This document shows, in pieces, positions 1-6,983 of a stretch of 25,530 nt of DNA. The position numbers were made by a program, and so were the translations under genes. Every line of letters starts with the position of its first letter. The stretch's first letter is position 1. The notes beneath the pieces were generated by a model. That model made no database searches and was not told where the DNA came from. It was given only the letters and a program-made list of their open reading frames with translations. This stretch comes from a virus. The stretch lies in the IMG/VR virus record IMGVR_UViG_3300006224_000036, positions 1 to 25,530 of that record; one strand, written 5' to 3'.

Positions 1-3000
1 TGCATCTCGCGCACGAGCTTGTGCATCATACGCTCGGCTTGGAATTCCTCGTGCTGCGATGTGGCTGCGACGTCGCCCATGTAGCGGGAGAGATTGAACC
101 GGTTCTTCTCGACGCGCAGCTCATGGTTCAGCTCGTGCAAGATGACTTTGAGCAGGTTCTCCTGCTCCGCAGCAGTACCGGACACCGTGCCGTTGAGCAT
201 CATTTCCGCATTTGGCGAAACCGCAGCGGAGATGTAGATGGCATCGTCGAGGTCGTCGGGGTCAACGCCGAGCAGCGAAGCCCATCGAACGATTTGGTCC
301 TCGAATCCCGGTGCCTCATCCCAGAACTCGCGAGGCGGGATGTACCATCCCATGACCTCTTGACCGGGTGCGTAAAGCCGCCCTACGAAGTAGGGCACTA
401 CCCGAACCGGAGTTTGGTCCGTGATGATTTTGCCGAAATCGTCGGTGATGTACTTATCGACCTCGGGGACGATGTCCTTGATGCGGAATTCTTTCCAGTA
501 TTCCTCCGGGGGCAGGACGTCCACGGTGTCTCGGACGGTGGCATCGAACCGCTCCATGCCCGCAAGGACTTGGTCGGGGATTCTGCCGTCCTGCGCCGTA
601 TCGAGGAATTCGTCCCAGAACTGCGCGGTGCCGAACGCCTCGGGGTTCATGCCTACGGGGAACGGGAGACCGCTGGCGTAGGCGTAGCCGTTATCGACCA
701 GCCACTTGCCCGCCTCGTCCACGGTGTCGAATTCCTGAATGGTGCCGTCCACGTCACGGAGCGCGGCGAGCTTCCTGCCCTTGACCGCCTTGACGCGGTA
801 CTTGCCACTCTTCATCTGCACAGCGCGGTAGCCATCCACGTCGGGGATGACCGGTGGAGTGCCAAGAAGCTCCTTGTCCATCGCTGCGGTCACCGGACGT
901 TCCTCGATGACCTTGCGTGGCGCGAGGTTGATGAACGTGCCGCTCTCGTCCTGCGCGAATTTCGCGGGGTTGCGAAGAACGGGTTCCGCCGCTTCCCCTG
1001 CCTCGTCGGTCATGCGCCAGAAGTCGCGGAGGTCGGGGTTCTTCAGCTTCTCGTAGATGACTTTCCAGTCCCACATACCCGGCGAGATGATTTTGTCGGT
1101 GGTTTCGGTGATTGCCGATGGAGCAACGATGAATTCGAGCGGTCGAGACGGCTCGCTGTAAAGACGAAGCTCCTTCGGGTTCACCCACGCTGTCGGGATG
1201 TCGGTCCATCCGACCGGCTCGTCGGGGAACTGCGCACTCATGTCGTACTTGAACGGCGTGACGATTTCGCCGGGTTGCAACGGGAGGTCGTGCTGACCCT
1301 TCGCTTCGAGGCGGTACACCTCGACCAGCTCTTCGCCCTCGTCGTACATTTCGGGATTTCGGACGACGGTGACCGGTCCCCAATTGTCATTCAGCTCTTC
1401 AAACTTGTACGGATTGACGTTCGCCTCGAACTCGGATTGGTAGTCGTCGTACAAGTCATCTTCGGGATACGAACTGACGCCGTCGGTCCACTCGCCGTAC
1501 TCGTCGTCGTACTCGTAGCCCTGCCGCCGTGCCCATTCCTCGAACGTCGGCTCGTCAGCCCACTCGCCTTCGATGAAGTCGTCCGTCTCACGAGCGGGAC
1601 CTTCCCGCATGACGTCGTCGAAGGTGGTCGGCTCGTCACGGCTGGACAGCACACGTGCCCAGCGTTCGGCGGGAGCGGCAGGTTCGCCGATGACGGTCTC
1701 GTACTCGTGACCGTGCATCCCCCGCTTCGCGAGTGCCTCGAATTCGTCGTAGGTCTGGGTCCCGTTGACCACGTCGAGCAGCTCTTGGATGCCCGCTTCG
1801 TCGATTTCGGCTTTTGTCGCAACGGCTTCGCCCGGAATCTTTCCCGACACCTTCAGGGGAACGCCGTTCACGCCGAGCACCGGAGCGTTGCCGTAACGAA
1901 TTCGAGATTCGATTTGCTCCAGCTCTTGCGTGAGCTGTTCGTATTCCGAAACGGATTCCGGAGTTTGGTTCATCCCACGGAGACCGAGACCGGTAGGTTC
2001 GGTGTCCATAAGCTGCTTGTTCAGCTCTTCGATGCGGAGGCGGAGCTTGTGCATCTCTGCGCCGAACGCCCGCTTCTCGCCGATTGACAGCTCTTCCCCG
2101 GCTTCATCCACGCCGAAATCAATCTTCTGCTGGTACTGACCAATCTGCTCACGCAGCTTGTAGATTTGCTGCTGGATTCCAGCTTCGGACGAGATGGTCG
2201 CGGGGATGGGCGTGCCATCGGGCATCGTGTCGAGCTGCATCCCGATTTCGTCGAGACGGTCCTTGATTTCCTGACGACGGACGATGTCGTCCGTGCGAGG
2301 GCGTGGCTTCAGCGGGGTCGTATGCTGCGCCGCCATCACGCCTTCGGGGTTCGCGCCGGTGTGCCACGGACCGTAATTCATCTCTTCGAGAAGGAAGGTC
2401 CGCGCCTCGGCGGGCGTGTAGGTCTCGTACAGCTTCGCGTTGTAGATGGTGTAGTAGACGTCCTTCGGCATCGCCTTGCCGACCACGGGGTCGTAGACCA
2501 TCGTGGCGAGCTGCTCCTTCTGCGCAGCGGTAAGCTGCCCGAGCATCTCGTTCTCGTCGAACTTGGCGAGCAGGTCGGTGTCCACGTACTCGACCCATGC
2601 GTGAGCGTTCGGCGGGTTACCCGCACCTTGGATGGAGCCGTGGACGAGGATGCGGTTCGCCTCGTTCGCCGGGTCCTCCCACCCAATGTGTTTCGCCGAA
2701 AGCTCGTAGCACCGACCGAGCCGGTCCTCGAATCCCTCGGCGTGGCGGACCATCGTGAACTGACCGCCCTCTTCGATGACGTCGTCCGCCCCGGCAATCG
2801 GAATGTCGGGCGGTCGCTCAACGATGAGGTTCGCGGGTTCGACAGGTCGGTCCGAACCCCACTTCAGGACTTCGGTGGCGTGGGCGGGCTGCGTCCGTGG
2901 GATGACGACCTCTTGGGTCATGCCTTCCTCGGGCAACAGCTTGCCCGTGATGTCGAGCTTGGTAGCTTCGAGCTGTACCGCTTCTTTGCGACCGAGCGGC

Positions 3001-5408
3001 TGCTGCGTGAGCTGCTGCATCGTGCGCAGCTTGGTGTCACGGTCGATGCCGAGCACGCGGTCGGTCGAATTGAGATGTCGTTTCGAGGTTTCCTCGGCAG
3101 GACGGAGCGTGCCACGAGCGAAACGACCGGGCTTCTTCGGTCCGAGTAGCTGGTCGAGACCGACGCCGTACGCCTCTTCGGTGAATTGGGATAGCTTCTC
3201 GTACTCCTTGGTGGTGTTGCGCAACGGCGAGTAGCCGGGGACGTACCACCGAGCATCGAGACCGAACAGCGACGACCGCTCCAGTCCGAGGTCGCGCTGG
3301 GCTTCAGCGAGGTCATCGAATTGGCTCTTGAACATATGCAGAGCTTCGATGGCTTGGCTGATTTCATCGTCGGTCGCGTTGTGGTAGGTGCGGCTCGCTT
3401 CGAGGTCGCGCCGAACGATGTCGTCCATCTTCGCCCAACCGCGCTGATTCGCAGCGATGAGCTTCTGGCGGGCGACGGCGATTTTCTCGTCGGCGGCGAT
3501 GAACCGCTCCCACGCGCCCTTGCGACCACCAAGCTGCCGCAGAAGGCGGGTGCGCTCACCCGATGCCTGTGCGATTTCTTGGCGGAGCTGGCGGATGCGG
3601 ACGTAGGTCTGCTCGTAGATGCCGCCGCCACGGATGGGGTAGCCCTCTCGCAGCGCGTTGTCCGCCTTGATGGTCTCCATGTATTCCTGCAAGAGCTTGC
3701 GCTCTTCTTCGAGACCCTCGGTGATTTCACCGTTGAGCTTGCCCCGGTCGATTTCCTTATCCAGCCACGACTTGTAGGAACGCAGACCCTTCTTGGCGGT
3801 CGGCTGACCGGTGAATCCGTGGGCTGCTGCCTGTGTGTCGATGGTCGGCTTCAGCTCGGCGCGACGGGCGATGAGGGCTTCCTTGCGAGCCGCTTGCTCG
3901 GGGGTGAAGTAGATGCGCGGAGCTTCGTTGGACAGCTCGATGGTGCGTCGTGCGGCGGCGTCGGGAGCGGTATCGACGATGGAGATGTCGAACGGTTCAT
4001 CTACCGCCTGTCGCCCCACACCGGCGAGCTGTGTGGGCTGTGCGCCCTTCTGCTGGTAGCGAGTGATGTCACGAAGCTCATCCTGCGCCGAAGCGAGTCG
4101 GTCCTTGGAGCGAGCGAGCAGGTCATCGACCCGCTCGATTTCTTGGACAGCGGCTTCGATTTTCCCGACCTCGTCGGGGTCCTCGATACCCTCGATGAGA
4201 ACGCGGTACGCGGCTTGCCGGGAGTCAACGGCGGAGTCGATGTCGCGAAACGCCCAATAGATGTCGGGATATTCGTCGAGGAAAGACTCACCGTATGCCT
4301 TGGTGACCCACATCCGGAGCTTCTCATTCGGGATTTTGGACATGAGAACCTGTCCGAATTCCGAACCGAGCATCTCTGCCATCGCCTTGCGCCCTTGCGC
4401 GTTGCGGCGTGCGCCCTTGATGAAGGCGTTGATGGCTTCGTTGCCCTCGCGCATGATGCCGACGGCTTCTCCGGGCATATCGCCCATACCGAATGTCTGT
4501 TCGACCCACTCCGAGATGATGGGGACGCCACGGAGACCCTGCCGAGCAGTCACCTGCCCGTACTCGTTGGTCACCGACCGACCTTTGAGAGCGAATCCCA
4601 ACGCGGAGAGACGCTCTTCGCCGCCGAGCGGGATGCCCATCCACTTGATGCCACCGGTGCCGTACGCCTTGTAGATGTCGGTCATCAATCGGCGACCTTC
4701 GTCGGCAGCGTTGGTGACGTCACCCGCTTCGCGCAGCGCGAACGCCTTCAGCCGACCGGCATCGTCGAAATGACCGAGCGCACGCAGCTCATCCAGCTTC
4801 GGGGTGATTTTGTTGACCATCGCGGCAAGCTCGTCGGCGTTCTTGGCGACGACATCCGCACCGTGGACCGTGGCATCGAGAGCGTCGTCGGTGAAGCCGA
4901 GCAGCACCTTAGCGACCTCATCCACGTTGTCCCCGTACAGAGCGAGACCGTGGAGCAGCGACTTGCCCGAGCTTTTCGCAAGCGCGGAGAAGCCCGTCGT
5001 GATGTAGGTGAGCGGGTCGGTCGCAATCGAGACGACGAGACCGCCGAGCATCTGCGCCCACTTGTTCTCGACGCCGAGGTCGGCAAGGATGTCCGACCCC
5101 TCCACACGACGCTCACCGCGAAGAGACTTGCCCATCTCTTCCCACGGGCTGACGTCGGGGTCCTCGACAGGATTCACGACGTTGTGAACAAGTGAACGAA
5201 CACCTGTTCCCAGCACATCGAGCGGACCGAACAGCCGCTCCAGCGTCCCCGGCTTCTGCGAGGTATCGGGGACCGGCTGGTCTACCGCCTGAAGCTGCTG
5301 CGTCATGTGCTGGTTCGCCTGAATCGTCTTGCTGATGTCATCGACCCCGAGGACCTGCTGGGTCTTGAAGAAGGGTGAGGACGAATTGCTGAAAAACGGC
5401 GTTGCCAT
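1..5408 (-). CDS. Giant ejected/polyvalent virion protein with peptidase-like domains, 3' end beyond window
   Basis: One frame runs without a stop from the ATG at 5408 (AAGGAGG, 7 bases upstream) to base 1, giving at least 1802 residues. Near the start, LGGLVVSIATDPLTYITTGF (121-140) is a membrane-like patch with the DPLTY motif seen in large phage internal proteins. Long charged coiled-coil stretches lie at about 430-520, 555-630 and 1083-1135. Around 895-985, GRCYELSAKHI (C900), NAHAWVEY (H936) and VYDPVVG (D973) form a papain/transglutaminase-like triad. Around 1365-1425, VYRLEAKG ... LEFIVAP weakly recalls ADP-ribosyltransferases. At 1758-1762, HELNH is a zinc-peptidase motif, with E1788 or E1792 as possible third ligand. 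Such many-domain proteins are packed in the head and injected ('polyvalent proteins'); they may modify the host or open the envelope. The C-terminus is unseen, so the protein is probably over 2000 residues. Confidence 0.85.
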   Translation of the reverse strand, partial: MATPFFSNSSSPFFKTQQVLGVDDISKTIQANQHMTQQLQAVDQPVPDTSQKPGTLERLFGPLDVLGTGVRSLVHNVVNPVEDPDVSPWEEMGKSLRGERRVEGSDILADLGVENKWAQMLGGLVVSIATDPLTYITTGFSALAKSSGKSLLHGLALYGDNVDEVAKVLLGFTDDALDATVHGADVVAKNADELAAMVNKITPKLDELRALGHFDDAGRLKAFALREAGDVTNAADEGRRLMTDIYKAYGTGGIKWMGIPLGGEERLSALGFALKGRSVTNEYGQVTARQGLRGVPIISEWVEQTFGMGDMPGEAVGIMREGNEAINAFIKGARRNAQGRKAMAEMLGSEFGQVLMSKIPNEKLRMWVTKAYGESFLDEYPDIYWAFRDIDSAVDSRQAAYRVLIEGIEDPDEVGKIEAAVQEIERVDDLLARSKDRLASAQDELRDITRYQQKGAQPTQLAGVGRQAVDEPFDISIVDTAPDAAARRTIELSNEAPRIYFTPEQAARKEALIARRAELKPTIDTQAAAHGFTGQPTAKKGLRSYKSWLDKEIDRGKLNGEITEGLEEERKLLQEYMETIKADNALREGYPIRGGGIYEQTYVRIRQLRQEIAQASGERTRLLRQLGGRKGAWERFIAADEKIAVARQKLIAANQRGWAKMDDIVRRDLEASRTYHNATDDEISQAIEALHMFKSQFDDLAEAQRDLGLERSSLFGLDARWYVPGYSPLRNTTKEYEKLSQFTEEAYGVGLDQLLGPKKPGRFARGTLRPAEETSKRHLNSTDRVLGIDRDTKLRTMQQLTQQPLGRKEAVQLEATKLDITGKLLPEEGMTQEVVIPRTQPAHATEVLKWGSDRPVEPANLIVERPPDIPIAGADDVIEEGGQFTMVRHAEGFEDRLGRCYELSAKHIGWEDPANEANRILVHGSIQGAGNPPNAHAWVEYVDTDLLAKFDENEMLGQLTAAQKEQLATMVYDPVVGKAMPKDVYYTIYNAKLYETYTPAEARTFLLEEMNYGPWHTGANPEGVMAAQHTTPLKPRPRTDDIVRRQEIKDRLDEIGMQLDTMPDGTPIPATISSEAGIQQQIYKLREQIGQYQQKIDFGVDEAGEELSIGEKRAFGAEMHKLRLRIEELNKQLMDTEPTGLGLRGMNQTPESVSEYEQLTQELEQIESRIRYGNAPVLGVNGVPLKVSGKIPGEAVATKAEIDEAGIQELLDVVNGTQTYDEFEALAKRGMHGHEYETVIGEPAAPAERWARVLSSRDEPTTFDDVMREGPARETDDFIEGEWADEPTFEEWARRQGYEYDDEYGEWTDGVSSYPEDDLYDDYQSEFEANVNPYKFEELNDNWGPVTVVRNPEMYDEGEELVEVYRLEAKGQHDLPLQPGEIVTPFKYDMSAQFPDEPVGWTDIPTAWVNPKELRLYSEPSRPLEFIVAPSAITETTDKIISPGMWDWKVIYEKLKNPDLRDFWRMTDEAGEAAEPVLRNPAKFAQDESGTFINLAPRKVIEERPVTAAMDKELLGTPPVIPDVDGYRAVQMKSGKYRVKAVKGRKLAALRDVDGTIQEFDTVDEAGKWLVDNGYAYASGLPFPVGMNPEAFGTAQFWDEFLDTAQDGRIPDQVLAGMERFDATVRDTVDVLPPEEYWKEFRIKDIVPEVDKYITDDFGKIITDQTPVRVVPYFVGRLYAPGQEVMGWYIPPREFWDEAPGFEDQIVRWASLLGVDPDDLDDAIYISAAVSPNAEMMLNGTVSGTAAEQENLLKVILHELNHELRVEKNRFNLSRYMGDVAATSQHEEFQAERMMHKLVREM
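123..137 (-). other. HELNH zincin motif in the giant protein
   Basis: Residues 1758-1762 read H-E-L-N-H within ILHELNHELR, 25 residues before HEEFQAERMM, where E1788 or E1792 could be the third zinc ligand. The hydrophobic residues before the motif (VIL) fit an active-site helix. The domain is near the window edge, so its full extent is unknown. Confidence 0.55.
2490..2711 (-). other. Cysteine-peptidase-like domain core in the giant protein
   Basis: Codons for C900 (2709-2711), H936 (2601-2603) and D973 (2490-2492) lie in GRCYELS, NAHAWVEY and VYDPVVG. The spacing C-35-H-36-D, HAWVE and YDP are hallmarks of papain/transglutaminase-like folds. ILVHGSIQ precedes the His and VYYTIYNAKLYETYTPAEA follows the Asp. 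Activity as protease, amidase or acyltransferase is undecided. Confidence 0.6.
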
Positions 5409-5426
5409 GTCCGTCCTCCTTCACGT

Positions 5427-6971
5427 CTAGCGGTAACCGCCCCACACCGGGTCTTTGACCCAATTGTTCGTGACCGCTGGGCTGGTCGTGGTCGGAATCC
5501 CCGCTTGCGAGCGGATGTAATTGTCAAACGGTCCCGAGCTGAACGAGTCGGGCGTATTCTCAAACCAATTCCGAAGTCCAGCAAGGCGATTCTGTGGAGG
5601 AACCTGTACGACCTCGTTCGACCCCGTCCACAGCGGGTTCGGAGCAGGAGCCACGGCGACGGCAGCACCGTTCACGCTCGCGCTGACGTTGCCGGGAAGG
5701 ACGCTCTGCGGCGACGTCGCCCACGGGACCGGCGCGTTGCCGTAGGGGTTGTTCTTCGGAAGGTCGTAGATGCGGGTCGGGTTGGTCTGCCATGCGGTCG
5801 GACCGTAGATGTAGGTCATCAGGTCGGCGGCTTGCGAGTTCCCCTGCGAGGCGAGCAGAGGCAGGTTGATGCCGAGCGCGGAGATGAGCTTCGCTGTCTC
5901 GTCCGGTGTCGCCGCCCGCTGCACTCCAGCGGTGTTCGGGTCGGCATCGGAAGCACCGGCGATGGCGTACTCCGTTGCCTTCTGCCACAGCTCGGGCGAG
6001 AGAGCGGAAGCGGCGGTTGGGTCCTTCACGTACTTGCCGTTGACCTTCACGTAGCCCTGCGCAGCCATCGCCGCGTCGAGGTCCTTGATTTGCTTCTCTC
6101 GCTCCCACGCAATCTGCTGCCGAGCACGCTCGTTCTCGGCGGCAATCTGCTGCGCGAGCATCGCCTCGCGGCTGGCGCGGTCACGACGGGTGTCCTTCGA
6201 CGCTTGCATCTCGAACTCCGGTCCCACGTACGCGGGACTGTTTATCGTCTGCGGGTTCGAGACCGGGTCGCCGATGTCCTGTCCTGTCGTGGCGGATGGA
6301 GCATCACCGAACGGGTCACCGGCGTTCTTCACCTGCACCCATGCGTTCTTCGCTGCGCTCCACTTCCACGTGTAGCCCTTCTTCGCTGCCTTGGTCGGCT
6401 TCTTGGTGGGCGTCACGACCGAACCGGCGAGACCGGCGATGCTCGAACCGAGCACCGGCATCTTCACGCCCTTCATGCTGCCTTGGAGCTGACCGATGTT
6501 CAGACCGATGGACGACAGCAGCTCGAACACGTCCTTGTTGTAGCCGGTGTTGTACTGCCGCTGCCCCTCGTTGAAGGTGTTCTGCCAATTCCCCTGACCG
6601 GTGTTGTACTGGCGTTGCCCCTCATTGAAGGTGTTCGCCCAATTGCCCTGTCCGGTGTTGAACTGACGCTGACCCTCGCCGAAGGTCTTGTCGAACTGCC
6701 GCATCTGCTCGCCTTGGGTCTCGGCGGCTGCTGCGTACTGCGCGTTGGTGCGAGCATCCTGACCGAGAGATGCGGTGGAGCGGTACATCCCACGCGACGC
6801 TTGCTGCGCGGCGTTCTGGCGAAGAGCTTCCTGCCAAGCAGGGGTCTGCTGCCTGACCGCCCACGAATACGTGTCGTCCCGTGGCTGCTCAACCGCCATG
6901 TTGTACCACGTGTTCGGGTCCGGTCCTGTGCTGGGCTTGTTGTACCAGCTCTCGGGCGTCGGGTTTGCCAT
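5427..6971 (-). CDS. Internal virion (ejection) protein with tandem repeats
   Basis: The protein has 514 residues; the ATG follows GGAGCGTGAC. I do not recognise a named domain. Residues 30-97 are Ala/Gln-rich helix. Residues 99-143 are nearly exact tandem repeats of EGQRQ[FY]NTGQGNW[AQ]NTFN. Residues 149-186 are fairly hydrophobic (FELLSSIGLNIGQLQ ... PVLGSSIAGLAGSVV) and could insert into a membrane. A Lys-rich patch follows (KKPTKAAKKGYTWKW), then a long charged helix at 264-310 (AMLAQQIAAENERARQQIAW), and a Pro/Asn-rich C-terminus. Ala/Gln-rich helices with a membrane-active patch fit ejection proteins that leave the head with the DNA. Its place between the propeller tail protein and the giant protein (18-base gap) supports this. 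The function remains inferred. Confidence 0.6.
   Translation of the reverse strand: MANPTPESWYNKPSTGPDPNTWYNMAVEQPRDDTYSWAVRQQTPAWQEALRQNAAQQASRGMYRSTASLGQDARTNAQYAAAAETQGEQMRQFDKTFGEGQRQFNTGQGNWANTFNEGQRQYNTGQGNWQNTFNEGQRQYNTGYNKDVFELLSSIGLNIGQLQGSMKGVKMPVLGSSIAGLAGSVVTPTKKPTKAAKKGYTWKWSAAKNAWVQVKNAGDPFGDAPSATTGQDIGDPVSNPQTINSPAYVGPEFEMQASKDTRRDRASREAMLAQQIAAENERARQQIAWEREKQIKDLDAAMAAQGYVKVNGKYVKDPTAASALSPELWQKATEYAIAGASDADPNTAGVQRAATPDETAKLISALGINLPLLASQGNSQAADLMTYIYGPTAWQTNPTRIYDLPKNNPYGNAPVPWATSPQSVLPGNVSASVNGAAVAVAPAPNPLWTGSNEVVQVPPQNRLAGLRNWFENTPDSFSSGPFDNYIRSQAGIPTTTSPAVTNNWVKDPVWGGYR
6543..6677 (-). repeat. 54-bp tandem repeats within the ejection protein gene
   Basis: Two full 54-bp copies and half of a third encode residues 99-143. 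Copies start with CCGGTGTTG on the plus strand at 6544, 6598 and 6652, exactly 54 bases apart. Copies differ mainly at third positions, plus Phe/Tyr and Ala/Gln swaps, so the array is selected at protein level and is not brand new. Confidence 0.9.
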
Positions 6972-6983
6972 GTCACGCTCCTT

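Noticed and set aside
21-5195. Very long plus-strand open frames (for example 21-2087, 2166-3149, 3321-5195)
   Set aside because: They are in exact codon register antisense to the giant minus-strand gene, translate to Val/Arg/Asp/Leu-rich sequence without domains, and have no SD. They arise because the minus gene avoids TTA, CTA and TCA codons.
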